Part shown: piece after piece, positions 32,433 to 44,326 of the stretch
Layout of the letters: each line of letters starts with the position of its first letter
Numbering within the stretch: position 1 is the first letter of the stretch
From: Trichobilharzia regenti
Taxonomy: Eukaryota > Platyhelminthes > Trematoda > Strigeidida > Schistosomatidae
Reading direction: 5' to 3'
Assembly: GCA_944472135.2 (NCBI GenBank)
Contig: OX235270.1
Location: 121,969,842 to 122,033,841, forward strand
DNA: 64,000 nucleotides
Made by a program: the position numbers and the translations under genes
The notes under the pieces: model-generated
Database searches by the model: none
Told to the model about the DNA's origin: nothing
Seen by the model: the letters and a program-made list of their open reading frames with translations, nothing else

Positions 32433-34221
32433 TTCCTGTTCAGCGACGTCAGACCACTCAGTTTGTGTCTTATGTGCCTTTAACTTGTTTAATTCCTGTC
32501 CAACTTCATCAGCTATGGAAATCTAAGTTTTCTTCATTCAGACCCTCTTATATCTTTAGTTTTCTTGATCCCTCCGGTAAATCTCAGTTGAACTTATATT
32601 TTAAATGTCAGCAATTGAGAATACACCTAACATATATATGTTTTCAAATTACTAATTAATTGACTATATGCGCATAGCATGATTGATTTCCATCAATCTA
32701 ATATTGTTTCATTTCGTTGATGTTCAGTTTCTTTTCGAATCACACCCACCTTTTTCGACCAAGAGGTTAATGTTCCTCCGACGTTTACCTTTGCTATGCA
32801 AATTCATCTTCTAGTTACTTGAATTTTTAATTTCTGTGAGAATTTGTTGAACAAATTCTAAATGGCTTTATTTTCATCTTGACTCTTATTTTTACGTGGC
32901 ATCTACGAGTTTTCAGGGGTTTGTTGATCTTCAGTATACCTACACATTGTATCAGTATTCGTTTTCAGAATATGCATTCATGTTTAATTTTGAATCGATA
33001 AGAGTGTCTTTTAATATTAGTTTTAACTGTAGTGAATAACTATAAATTTTATATTTCAAATAAGTGTCTGAATTTTTTGATATTTCTCTTTGCTGTGGTA
33101 TAAAAAGATGTGTCATTAAAGAAGGAATTCAAAATCTTACTAATACATTAATAGATAATAACCATCCTTGGATATCCATTAAACTTTATAGAAGCGTAAA
33201 ACAAAGATTTCCACTAATTCAATCAGCCCTTCAAGAATGACGTTTTTATAGATTGACCGTTCAAAGGTGATGACCAAAGTCCAATCACTAAACAAAAACT
33301 CAAAAAGGCACTAAATGGAACTTTCTATATGCAGCCAAACTTATTTTCATAGAGCAAACGAAATTTGTGTCAATCTGTAAACCTGCACAGTCTCACGCCC
33401 TATTGTGTTTGTCTATTAACATGTATATGTGGTCACATGTACATAAAGGAGGAACCATAGATATCTGTTGGTTCAGGTTGCAGAACACATTCCTAGGTGT
33501 CTGTGGAAACAAACAAAACAGCCTAATTCGACTGACCCCAGAAATAGACGTCCAACCTCATCTATGTCAAATCATACTACGCAGACGGGACATAAAGGTA
33601 ATTTCAGTGTAGTGCCTTTGGACCCATATATAAAACACGTTTCGGTAATATGCTTGATTTTGTTGAAGCCCTAGCCATAAAGAGGCGTAAATGTGTTTTT
33701 TATGTGTTCAATAATTATTTATTATTACTTTGAACCTAATCTGGTAACCGATTTTTGAAACCAAGCTCTGTTTTATGTAACAATATTTCCACACCTTTGT
33801 TTTTTTTTACCATTGTGTCATCTGCGATCTTTATGCATTTAATTTTCATCCTTTATAGTCTATTAACTTTGATAGAAATATATGTATCAAAAACATGTAT
33901 GTGTGATCAAAACTCCCAGAATGTGTTACGCAAATACATTACATTATTCAGGTGAGTTGCTTCTTCTTATTGTTTTTGTCAAGATGATCAGTGGCGAATA
34001 TGTGTCTAACATCAGTAAACTGCTAAACATCCATAGTACCAAATATTATAAAAGGCAGCAATTGTAGAAGTTTGGGACAAACAGCCATCCGTATTACTAC
34101 TTTTTAGTTCAGATGCTATTAATCTTCATTCCACTATGATGTCACACATTTTCCGCTGTGACCTTGTATCCTGTTTGAAAGAATCCCCTCGTGTCTTTCT
34201 TTTCTTTTCTCAGAATACTTT
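32433..34221. other. 3' flank, no gene recognised
   Basis: AT-rich DNA after the secreted gene. The first 230 bp continue an alternative reading of that gene (to about 32659), which may be its real 3' end. Later frames (33367-33612, 33755-33955) are short, overlapping and unlike known families. I found no clear AATAAA close behind the stop at 32432. Confidence 0.4.
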
Positions 34222-34521
34222 TGTAACAACAGAAGACAAGGGCCAGGCAACAGATCGCTTATTGAGAAAATACACAGATATTTATAGATTTTTATGTACA
34301 TTATTATTCGTTATTGTTAGCAGAGAGGTAACGTCTTCTGATTGGTTGTTTTCTTGCTGAAGGTTATTCTGTACTGCTTGAGACCATTTCCTGGGAAGTT
34401 ATCAATATATGTGCAAATCGTAGTTGCACACGCTAAGTCTGCTGTGATTGCTTGTTGAGTTCCTCATGGTTAGGCTTCGTTAGTGTTTTTTTTTCTCATG
34501 ACCCCGATTCGGGACGTAACA
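34222..34521 (-). repeat. Solo LTR related to the mini LTR element
   Basis: The plus strand starts TGTAACAACAGAAGACAAGGG, the reverse complement of the 3' end of the LTR at 30232-30482 (over 30 bp of clear identity including ggccaggcaacagatcg). It ends at ...CGGGACGTAACA. No internal region accompanies it, so it is a solo LTR of the same or a sister family. The distal half differs, and I found no convincing target duplication. Confidence 0.65.
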
Positions 34522-35113
34522 CTGACATAAATTGCTGCCTACAATTTTATTCTTGCAGCTAGCTCTCAGCACACTTTGACTTAGTCACGTTATCTATAGT
34601 TTACATGTTTGCATACATAAATCTTATTATTCTTTCAGCTATTCTTCTACGGAATATGATGCACTCAACGTGTCCCATATTACAGACTTCCAGTAAACCA
34701 CAAGTATTTCGGTTCGAGTCTTAGTGGAAACATAATAGTATACAGGCGAGTTTTAAGTAGGACGAAACTCGAATTCGGAATTCCACTAATAAAAACCATC
34801 AAAAAAGTTAACCATGCGGTCTATCTATAAGTCTATCAGACATAAATGTTAGCGTAGGGTACCACTGTTTTAATTATTTCACTTCGAAGCTATTTTTAAC
34901 TTAAATATCTGCCAGCATCATGATAGGTGAATATTTAGACCTCTAAGAATTCAATCAGGTCACACCACCTCAGAATGACAGTACTTAAATCTTAGTTGCC
35001 ACTTCAGTTTATAAGCCCTTGCTTCATCCTTTCATTGGCCCTTCTATGACGCTGCTGGTATGATTTCAATACCAAGTTTATACTGAGAACCGCGATTATT
35101 ACCATTAATTCTC
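34522..35113. other. No gene recognised
   Basis: AT-rich spacer between the solo LTR and the orphan signal-peptide segment. On the minus strand it lies directly downstream of that segment and would hold any further exons, but I see no open frame continuing it. Confidence 0.4.
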
Positions 35114-35197
35114 CTAGCTAACATTATAGTTTGCTAGGGCATGGCACTGCACTGAAAGGCATAACAATGAAGAAAAAACAATTGAGAATTTTGTCAT
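35114..35197 (-). pseudogene. Orphan signal peptide of the 18-aa-repeat gene family
   Basis: The minus-strand ATG at 35197 starts 27 codons (MTKFSIVFSSLLCLSVQC...) ending in TAG at 35114-35116. The first 14 residues are identical to the start of the secreted repeat protein at 44327-45673, then similarity stops. It belongs to a 1.9-kb duplicated segment that carried promoter, 5' UTR and signal peptide but not the repeat body. In this copy the TATA element reads TATAAGTAGT instead of TATAAATAGC. It is most simply a truncated pseudogene; a first exon of a spliced, differently built gene cannot be excluded. Confidence 0.65.
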
Positions 35198-37033
35198 AAC
35201 CAATATGCTCCTGTCTCAATCAATCGCGAAGATTTCATCCACTAAATCACATATATTTCAGCGCTAAATAAATTTCACAGTGTCACTTCTCAACTACTTA
35301 TACTCGTCATGATTATTAGACTGATCTGAATTAGGCCTTTGCAATCATTTCAACTGTATCTAAAATTGTCATGATTTAGTCAATCTCATCTCTCGTAATC
35401 GAATCACGTCTAGACTTCACTGAGTGCAGATTATTTATCATTCAAGTCAATCATGTGTTAATGATAATTTTTGACACGTTTTATTCTGTCTAATAATTAA
35501 AAACGAAATAAACTTTTCTTAAGATTATTTATTGCATTTATTGAAATCCACCAATGAATACTGACTGTGAATTCGAGTTCATCTGAAGATTATTTATCAT
35601 GCACTACATTGTCCTTAAAAAATAGAGTGAGTTGTATAGTACGACCAGCATACAACTACGCGAGATTACACGAAATCACCATGTCTCATAGTGATACTTA
35701 TCCAGTGCAACTAAACCTGATCCGATGTCAGGTTTCAAGGTAATTAATTACGTCAGACGTCCTATTTAGTTCCTTCAAAGCTCTGAAATGCAACAGAATC
35801 GAAATGTTTGTTGTTTTAGTCTGCAACCTGGATAACTGAGTGGATGGGTCAATATTGAGTAATTAAGCCTCCAGTCGACTTTATGTTTCTGTCGAGAGAG
35901 ACACTAGAGAAATCAAGTGATCATAGAGATTTTCAAACTGGGAATCAGCGTTTGAATCTGAAGAACTGATTGTTATAATTATTGGTATTATTAATAGCTC
36001 GGAATTCAAACGAAACACAGGCCTGGAAATACACATCTGCACTTTATCTTGTTCCTTGTAGTCCTCGACAGGTGACTCCACGATTTCCCATAAACTACCA
36101 TCTCCTCCTCACACGATCGCCTCCATGTCATCCCCAGATGCTCAGTTCGCCGATTCCCATTTGAGTTCCACTCGAGCGATCACCTACGTTCCGCGCGTTG
36201 TCACTCAACTGTCTCCTCAGTGTGTGTCCAATCCACCTTCGTCTTCCCCAGCATTCGATTCGGTCAATAGTCTGTCGGATGACTGTTTGTCGTCAGAGTC
36301 CCTCGTCGCCAGTCCTCCCTCGATCGCCATCTGGTCTTCAATATGGAGGTTGTGAAGGAAGCTGTTGATGAGAGTTTGAAGACTGTGGAAAATGCTTTAC
36401 GTGACTCGCAATCCATGTCTCTGATCCACATAGAAGAAGAACTGACTGACCTAATACTGATGTTGAAAAGTCGAGTCTTGCTGAGTGCATCAGATTTCCA
36501 GCCTGGTTTCAGATTAGTGAATGTCTGTCTTGCTTCTCCAGTCCTCGTTGGCTTTGACTTCCTCATCTATATCACCTGTAGTTGAGACGATGACGCCCAT
36601 CTAAGTGGAGAGTGACTTCCTGTAGACTTGTCGCGCAGACAGTGATTTGTGCTTGTTGTTGTTTGTCGTTGTTGCTGTTGGTCGGTGGATGTCCTCACCA
36701 CCACCGTTTTCTCTATATCCATTTGAAGTCCTGTCTTTTCTCGCGGCCGATTCTAACAACCTCTTGATTTTCGTCTGTGAGTCTTCGAGTTTGTGTGACA
36801 CTAGACGACAAAAGTCACCCACGATGTGGACATGTCTTCTAGAGTCTTCTTATCGGTTCAACATATTCCTGTGTTCTTGGTCCCCCGTCTCGTCACCGTC
36901 TCCCTCATGATCCAGTCCACCTTGATGAAGAATATCATCGGTGATAATAGGAAGCCTTGTTCTACTACTTTAGAGGCCTCTGTGTGTTTTCTGTTGTGGA
37001 TTACTTGATATGTGGCATCATTCTATAAGCAGT
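35138..37033. repeat. 1.9-kb segmental duplication, copy A1
   Basis: Nearly identical to 45614-47509 at a constant offset of 10,476 bp, with only scattered substitutions found by eye (for example aaactg/agactg near 35940/46410). It contains the orphan signal peptide, its upstream region and an RTE relic. DNA beyond 37033 and below 35138 does not match the other copy. Confidence 0.9.
36050..37033 (-). mobile_element. RTE-like LINE 3' relic (in duplication A1)
   Basis: Minus-strand pieces SHKLEDSQTKIKRLLESAA and RENGGGEDIHRPTATTTNNN (36822-36601) align with SHTIEDLQAKTDKLVEEAAG and RQDGGYENNQPTTATTSN in the better RTE copy at 48384-51555. Further 3' pieces (TRLFNISIRSV, FTTSILKTRW, 36566-36264) follow. 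Many stops. The same relic is present in copy A2. Confidence 0.75.
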
Positions 37034-37468
37034 TGTTATATGACTTTGAGTAATTTTCGGCTATTGTAATACGTTATGACCATTCCTTTTTCTGATAGGC
37101 GATATAGTTAAAGTTCAAATCTTTTGGAATCGAATCAGAGAGTTACAGAAAAACAGCTGGGATGCGTTTCAGATCAGTATTTTGTGATTATTTCTGTTCT
37201 AAAGAGTATTTATTTACTTTTAATGTAGCAACAGAGATTGTTCGGCAGTTAATTTTTTGTAAACTTGCCTAATTTTGGAAGATACAGCTGTATTGGTTTT
37301 ATAGGGGATTTCGTTAGATTGATTGGAGTATTTCAACTGATGTCACTTCTTCATGAAATCCTTCACCCAATCAAAAAAATAATTCCCCACAAAACCAATA
37401 CTTGAAAATAATTATAATGCCCACCAGCGACTGGCCCTATTCAGGCAGTGACCTGTTGTTCTAGTGGA

Positions 37469-37800
37469 AAGCTGTGACCAGTAGGGCACGGCAGGTTGAA
37501 GGTGGGGCAGTAACTCATCGAAGAAGACATTGCGAAGTGGTCGCGCTATGTCCTGAATAGTCAGAAGTTAGAATTCATGCACTGGCTGCCTGGCTGGCTA
37601 TTGCATCAGGTCCCAGTGGTTTAATGGTCCACCAGCTAGCTCACCTTGTAACCAGAAGGTCGTGGGTTCGAACCCTGCCAGTGGGTGCGTACTGCTGAGA
37701 TGGAATCCTAAACTAGAACGAAACAGCTGTCTGTCCAGTACTCCCAGTTGTTTTTCCAATGATTCTCTAACTGATCTTAGCTCATGATGAAATCCTCTAA
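37469..37800 (+). mobile_element. Sm-alpha-like SINE with degenerate hammerhead-like segment
   Basis: A tRNA-like head (cagtggtttaatgg as A box near 37616; gggttcgaaccctgcc as B box near 37667) is followed by a segment actgctgaga...cgaaac (37691-37724) that resembles a decayed hammerhead ribozyme core (CUGAUGAG...CGAAAC), as known for schistosome Sm-alpha SINEs. An inverted relative lies at 40578-40966. The first core box is changed (CTGCTGAGA), so activity is doubtful. Confidence 0.7.
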
Positions 37801-40564
37801 TCAAGAATTTCCGTTACATATTATGTAAAAGCCAGTGATATCTTTACATTTCAAAGAAAAGCAGTATATAACGATTTAAGTGCTAAGGGTTAATATCTAC
37901 CAAGCTGAAGCTTAAGCTGAACGCAATCATGCAGTCAACCTTATGAGTCTAGTAAATTTATACCTGTGGAAATCAGCACTAATGTGTCGCAATAATCAAG
38001 TTATGACTATAAATCAGTGATGGATAACTTAAAGTGAATGCATTCTATTCCACCAAATTTGCAGTTCTCCTCACAGGCATCTATCTGCTTCAAATAATTA
38101 TTCATACTAGGCGGTTGGAAGCAGTTGGCAGGGAGCCTTAGACCTAAGTTTCATACTAGTTGGCACTCGTCAGCAAGGTGCATTTGAAATAATATTTCAT
38201 TGTTATTGTTAGATGTCCATTTAAAGATATAATGTCAAGAAATCAGCGTTTCTTTTTGTGCACAGGTGCTTGCATAGATTTACAAAACTATTTCGGGCCA
38301 ACTAGCACTAAACCTAGGTCAAGTAAGGCTTTCTGATTGTTGCCTCCAATCATCTAATACCAACAATTCAAAGTGCTTTGTGATGGAAAGTCGCCTAGAA
38401 TCGTGGCCACATTGTGAACTTGACTGATAGAATTCAGTCTGCACCAAAGATAGAACTAGACACTAAACACCAGTTACTAGCTAGTGTCTAATCAAAATAT
38501 GCTTAGTTATCCACCGAAATAAAAGTTTATGTCATATGCTGAATGAACATGATTCACTTTATCATAAGAATGATTTATCAAAATATTTTAGTCTGTAAGA
38601 AACCAAATTTCATACATTTTCTCTAGACAGTTTTTCACTTGTACTAATATTATCCCCTCTCAGATTAAACTGCACACTCCTTAGACGTTATATGTTTATT
38701 GGTTGCTCACTTCTCCATCAGTACTTTAGTAAGACTGACTTAAATGAATAAATTCTTGACTAACTAAAGCATTATTCCAAACAGACTCTTTCGTTAGACG
38801 ACTAATCTTTTCTGAATGATGGCAAAAGGATGACCTATTTTTAAGAGCTCTGAGTAAATCTGGGCTATTTTTAGCTTGGGTAATGAATTAATCTGTAAAT
38901 TTAATACAGACCATATACATGTGTACCAATAGATCATAGAAAGAGGAGCAAGGTTTGTGATAGGCATTTTTTGTTGACACGACATCGAGAATGCAGAGAG
39001 ACAGACGCATAGGTTGTCAGACAGCTTGAAAACTAAGCATCTATTTAACTTGGGCGTAGACATACGGTAGTCATAAATGTGAGTGATTGTCATAAACACT
39101 AGAATAGCCAGTAAAATTAAGATGAATTGAGCTGTGCATATACTTCTGTAATTGATTAGAGGACAGTCAGACAAATAGCATGACCCACCGATACCTTGAA
39201 AAAAGGATGCCTTTCTGTGTGACTATTCACAAATCATCTCAAATCCGTAGGCAATAGTTGACTTACTGCAAGTGTTGCAGCAAATCACTTGAGTGCATAG
39301 CATTATTTGACAATCTTTACGAGTATATACTAAGCAGAATTTTTATTGAGTTCAGTGTATGGGAATAGAACGTCGTTTACTGAATAAGTTAACGAGCAAC
39401 GTTTTTTGCCTGTTATCCCATTTGCGTGTTTTAGCATAAAACTTGAGTTCAACGTTTGAAATTTTAATACTTTTTTGTCTTAGTGTGATGGAATAACATC
39501 CATTTAGGATGTATGCAAAGTTATACTGGCACTAGAATTTTAAAAAAATTAGAAGGAAGACTATTAAATACCATAATATATTAGGTTGAGTTCTTGAGTT
39601 GGTACCTAGTAATGCAGTTTTGTTGATAGCATGATACTTCAATCACAGTTTGTTTAAAGCAATAATCATCTCGACATAATCAAACAAATTTTTGATTCGC
39701 GTATGTCTGATTTTCATACATCCTAGGTTTTATATTCCGTCAATCTTGCACCGCATACTGATGAAGAAGGATGAAGAATTTCATAGGAATGTTACTGTCC
39801 CAAATTACTGGATGTTGGTAAATGCAGAACAACATCTGAGATGTTTTTTTCTAAACTCTAAGTATTAGCGAGCTGTAGTAATTTATTGTAATTGAAAATA
39901 TTAGTATACCGGGATGACGGAATTATAGGAATCTAATCAAAACCCAGAGAGGGCAGCAATCAGTAATTTGTATTTAGCGGAATTCGAATGCAATTCATAT
40001 AAGAAACATATCAACAGTCAACAGTAAGTATTTTAAACAATACAGAGATAGAAATTGTCAATCACCACACGGGCACTCCTATACTAGATTCAGCTAATAT
40101 GTCTACGTTTTGAGAAACTAATTGACTTTGACAGACAGTTAAGTCTACAATGTTTGTATGGTAGTGTTTCACAAATCGAACTGACTCATCCAATCTAGAC
40201 AACAGGATCCCTAGACCACTAATATTTATCTTAGAGTGAATTTATTGACTTGTATCTTGCGCATTTATTTCTTCGTCATTTAGACTGTTGAATGACGATA
40301 TTAGGCATACTGATAAGCTATCTAAACTTTGTTAAACTCGAATCCATACACATTCATACTATTTGTATTTCAGTGACCTGACAACATGTTTTGTAACGTC
40401 AACCAGACTTCCATACAGGCTTTCCAATGTTCTGTGCATATTTGTCATTTTATAGCAGACTGAATCACTTAGATGTATTTTTTTCGAGAACAGTAAAGTA
40501 TTAGGAAAAAGTGACTAGTCATTTTTGTTGCCATTTAAAAATTAAATTAACTCCGACCAAGATT
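37801..40564. other. Intergenic, no gene recognised
   Basis: About 2.8 kb of AT-rich unique-looking sequence. The only frame over 100 codons (38794-39174, minus, 126 codons) begins with a hydrophobic segment (AQFILILLAILVFMTI) but shows no family match, promoter or repeat. I treat it as chance. Confidence 0.4.
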
Positions 40565-40577
40565 TAATATAATGGTT

Positions 40578-40966
40578 AGAGGGTTTCATCATGAGCTAAG
40601 ATCAGTTAGAGAATCATTGGAAAACACAACTGGGAGTACTGGACAGACAGCTGTTTCGTTCTAGTTTAGGATTCCATCTCGGCAGTACGCACCCAATGGC
40701 AGGGTTCGAACCCACGACCTTCTGGTTACAAGGTGAGCTAGCTGGTGGACCATTAAACCACTGGGACCTGATGCAATAGCCAGCCAGGCAGCCAGTGCAT
40801 GAATTCTAACTTCTGACTATTCAGGACATAGCGCGACCACTTCGCAATGTCTTCTTCGATGAGTTACTGCCCCACCTTCAACCTGCTGCGCCCTACTGGT
40901 GACGGGTCATGGTAAAATCCTCCAACCAATGAAACAAAATCTTTACAAAACCAGTAATTGAAAGTA
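40578..40966 (-). mobile_element. Sm-alpha-like SINE, complete, with 13-bp target duplication
   Basis: A perfect direct repeat taataTAATGGTT type (13 bp) lies at 40565-40577 and 40967-40979, framing a 389-bp body. On the minus strand it carries the tRNA-like head (B box gggttcgaaccctgcc near 40706-40721) and the hammerhead-like segment (gccgagatggaatcc...cgaaac, about 40660-40690). The region equivalent to 37469-37800 matches closely, and about 60 extra bp lie at its upper (5') end. Confidence 0.8.
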
Positions 40967-40979
40967 TAATATAATGGTT

Positions 40980-42023
40980 TTAAAAATACTGAACATGAAG
41001 TGAAACGTCATATCCAAGATCTCACTAGCCTATTGTATCTCATTTGTTGAATGGTAATGCGTCCATCTTATAACACAATAGTCCTAGAACCTTGAAGTTT
41101 AAAACAAAAACGAAACATGAGTTCAGTGCACTTTTATTTTCAGTATTTCCTTTCCCTGGCATCACTTAAACATTCAGTCACCTGTCATATTAAAGTTAGC
41201 TCAGTTCTCAATCCAGAATGTTTTAATTTTGATAAATTATTCTACACATATCACTTAATGTCGTCAAAGGAAAGAAATTCGAACAAGTAGTAAACAGCCT
41301 ATTGTCTTAAGTTCGGATTGGATTTATAGCCTTCTGAATTGATGTAATTCACCATGATATTCAGTGTCAGCTAACTGGCGATCTGTACCTCATTGGAAAA
41401 TGATGAATAACTGATTAAGTGTTCAGTTATGCTATCAAACAGTTAACTGAAAAGTAAGTTACATTTATGCATCCTTCAATTTACTATCTATTGACATAAT
41501 ATCTGAAAAAAATATCTGTAACTTATCAGCTCTTTCCATTTTCCAAAAGATGGTATACTGTGACCCTAGGAAATGCAGTTTTGCTGAAAATCAAAGAAAA
41601 AATGTGTGTCACAAATCCTAAAGTATAAACTGAAACAGAAAGCCCGAAAAATATGTCGTTATTTGTCTGCACAAAACAACTTCACCAATGTGTTAAACCC
41701 GCTGAAAGATAGCTCTATCATTCAAATGAATATTAAAAGCGAATCACATTGTTAGGTCAGTTGTAATGCAGTGTGTGATAGAAAAATAATGGAAATATTT
41801 TATGAATATTTGGTGGCATTAGGTATAAAAAGAGGATAAATAAACTCGTTAGCCTGAGGTGTAAAATTATCGTCGAACACGACACGTTGGAATTTTACCA
41901 ATTATATATTACAAATCATACCTTTCCGAGGCAGTTTTATAGAACTTTGAAGTTCAGTAAACTGCAACCAGATATCTCTAATCTTGATATAAGTATAAAA
42001 CTTGGGCACTGTGGTAGAGTATA
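40980..42023. other. Intergenic, no gene recognised
   Basis: AT-rich DNA with no frame of note. Its right end carries one copy of the 12-bp repeat atctctaatctt (41974-41985) that also borders the palindrome on the other side. Confidence 0.4.
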
Positions 42024-42147
42024 ATTCCATTATAGATAAGATTTTATTCTGATAAATCGCACAGTGTTTACAGTTATATGAACATCAGTTCATATAACTG
42101 TAAACACTGTGCGATTTATCAGAATAAAATCTTATCTATAATGGAAT
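42024..42147. repeat. Perfect palindrome, 60-bp arms, 4-bp loop
   Basis: The arms 42024-42083 and 42088-42147 are exact reverse complements over all 60 positions, separated by atca. The match ends abruptly on both sides. A 12-bp direct repeat atctctaatctt at 41974-41985 and 42146-42157 flanks it. It lies just before a Penelope-like element. Confidence 0.95.
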
Positions 42148-42159
42148 CTCTAATCTTAT

Positions 42160-43858
42160 TTGTCTTACAAAGTCACATATTGAAAATGTTTTTAAAAAAA
42201 ATAGGTACAAGAACTACTTGCCCTTCATATATATGCATCACTTATTTCATCTGAATTATCAATAATATGTCACATGAAATTTCTTCACTTTTGTGACAGT
42301 GTCACTCAAAACACAAAAACAGATATACAAAATAAAAGTTCAATCGGTAATAGAATCCCGTTTAATCCCGATAAATATGTGACACATCTTTCTGATATTA
42401 CTGTATCCACTGATCAGAGAGAAGCTTTATCCCTTGAAACTAAATTTTGTGTCCCTCGTATCCAATTTACGGATTTATCTACCCATACTGAGTTTAAAAA
42501 CTTGTACGACTGAATCAAACCTCTTGCTGCAAAATCCGGTGAAGATCGGGGTTGATTTAAAGTCAAGATGGTGTATATAGCTCAACAGATTTCAAACAAC
42601 AATCCAAAATAGAAAAGCACTTTAACTTTACAACATTTTGAAGCCTTGAAATAGCTACGGGAAAACCCTAATATAACAATTACGAAACCTAATAAAGGTT
42701 CTGGAGTGATAATCATGAATAAAAATGGTTACAAATTTAAAATTTCATCCATTCTTGATGATGAGAGTGAATTCAGTAGTGATCAGAAGGTATTCAATTA
42801 TTGCAAGCCAGAGTAACAGCTAATCTAGTGAAACTTCTTGGCTTAAATGATATTATCATAATACATTTAATTGTTTAAAATCATCAGAATGTAAATTCCC
42901 ACTTATATAACGCATATGCAAAACACAAACACGGTAATCCTCTACGTCCTACGCTGTCGATGTATAGATCGTCAACAAATAAACTTCCTCAATGGTTAGT
43001 GGAATTTATTGGACCCAGCTAAAAGAAAATTCTATAATTATCTATTGAGAAATACGTTTGAATTGATCAATTACCTTGATGATGATGAGGATGATATTAT
43101 TATTATTATAAATAAAGATATGTATCCTTTCGATGTGAACTTATTTTTCAGTAAAGTATCCTTATTCAAAACAACTGACACTCTGTGTGATTACATCTCC
43201 ATACATAATTTTCTAATCCCGTTCCCCATATCTTATTTAAAGGATTTGTTACTTCTCCGTACTAGAGCAGTGTTAGCTTCACATTTTAAGGTGATTATAT
43301 CCGTCAAGTTGATGGTGTCGCTATAGGAAATCCATCTGAGCTCCTTTAAACAGATATCTAAATGTTGTACATCAAAAGTTTATCGGTAGATTTAATCAAA
43401 AATGTACCACCTTATAGAAGATATATCGGTTACATTGTAATTATAAGTGATAAGCCTTGTTCTATCACTTCAGTTTTAAATCTAATGAAAGAAGTTCAAA
43501 ATAGTATATTACTTACGTATGTAGAAGATAGGGATAATTGTTTCTCTATCTTAGATATATTGATTAGTTCACGGCCTGATGGGTCAATAAAACGATCTAT
43601 TTGTAGAAAACCTACCTGCATAAGACAGTATCTTAATTACCACAGTTTCTGCCCTCTTCGGCACAAAAGAGCCTTAGTGAGACGCCTCTTCAGTAGAATC
43701 CAACGTATATGCACCGAAGACATATTTAATGATGAAGAAAGAAAGTTGACACAGACTCTGGTTGATAATAATATTTCAGACAAGTTCATATGGGAATATA
43801 AAGTGGTCAGATCACTAAGATCTCACTGTCCAACTCGCCACTAAGACAGGCGTGTAAA
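42160..43858 (+). mobile_element. Penelope-like element, decayed copy 1
   Basis: Plus-strand blocks in order are: an N-terminal region (ALSLETKFCVPRIQFTDL, about 42420-42475), the RT entry motif ITKPNKGSGVIIMNKNGYKF (about 42680-42740), and DGVAIGNPSE (about 43300-43335). A C-terminal RT block follows with PDGSIKRSICRKPTCIRQYL, SFCPLRHKRALVRRLFSRIQ and RICTEDIF (about 43570-43735). The catalytic position reads YIGYIVI where Penelope RTs have YVDDTF. Stops and deletions separate the blocks, and no GIY-YIG endonuclease was found downstream. Confidence 0.8.
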
Positions 43859-43859
43859 T

Positions 43860-44230
43860 CAATTTACCCTATATGGGTGATCATAATGTGGTGGTGTGAT
43901 ACAGACTGTGTGTTTCAACGGAATAATATTCTCACAAATAATATTCCCACAGTTCAATGCTGGATTAGGAAAAGAATACTATTTATGTATTTGAATATTC
44001 TGTTTCATGTCGCTTAACGTAAACAAAAATCACACGCTCAGTAATTGGCTTCTGTGTCTTGCCTTATGCTGTTACATTAGCAGCTTGACAACTAGACAAA
44101 GATTGAACAAATTGAACAAATCACACTATATACAAACATATCCCATCAAAAGCACAATCCATTCATATACAGACCTGCAATCCTTCGAAGATAAAGTGAA
44201 TTATTGTTAAAACGTTTATTAACCCTTGAT
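43860..44230. other. No gene recognised; 3' flank of the 18-aa-repeat gene
   Basis: AT-rich spacer between the Penelope-like copy and the polyadenylation signal of the minus-strand secreted gene. No frame of interest. Confidence 0.4.
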
Positions 44231-44236
44231 TTTATT
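44231..44236 (-). promoter_or_regulatory. Polyadenylation signal AATAAA
   Basis: Minus-strand AATAAA about 90 bp beyond the stop codon of the secreted repeat gene, with a second AATAAA-like sequence a few bases further (ttaataaacg). Position fits the 3' UTR of that gene. Confidence 0.55.
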
Positions 44237-44326
44237 CACTTAGGTTAATTCAACTTGAAAACCTCTGCAAATGGTGACATACAGGTACATCTGTGTATAT
44301 GACAGACTAAATAATTATGAGCGTGA

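Noticed and set aside
33755..33955. Small hydrophobic plus-strand ORF that could be a membrane peptide
   Set aside because: T-rich DNA easily encodes Phe/Leu/Ile runs; no other support.
37610..37690. tRNA gene with gttcgaaccc box
   Set aside because: Head of an Sm-alpha-like SINE; the inverted copy at 40578-40966 shares the non-tRNA tail and has a target duplication.
38794..39174. 126-codon minus-strand ORF with a hydrophobic N-terminal stretch
   Set aside because: No family resemblance, no promoter or polyadenylation context, composition like surrounding AT-rich DNA.
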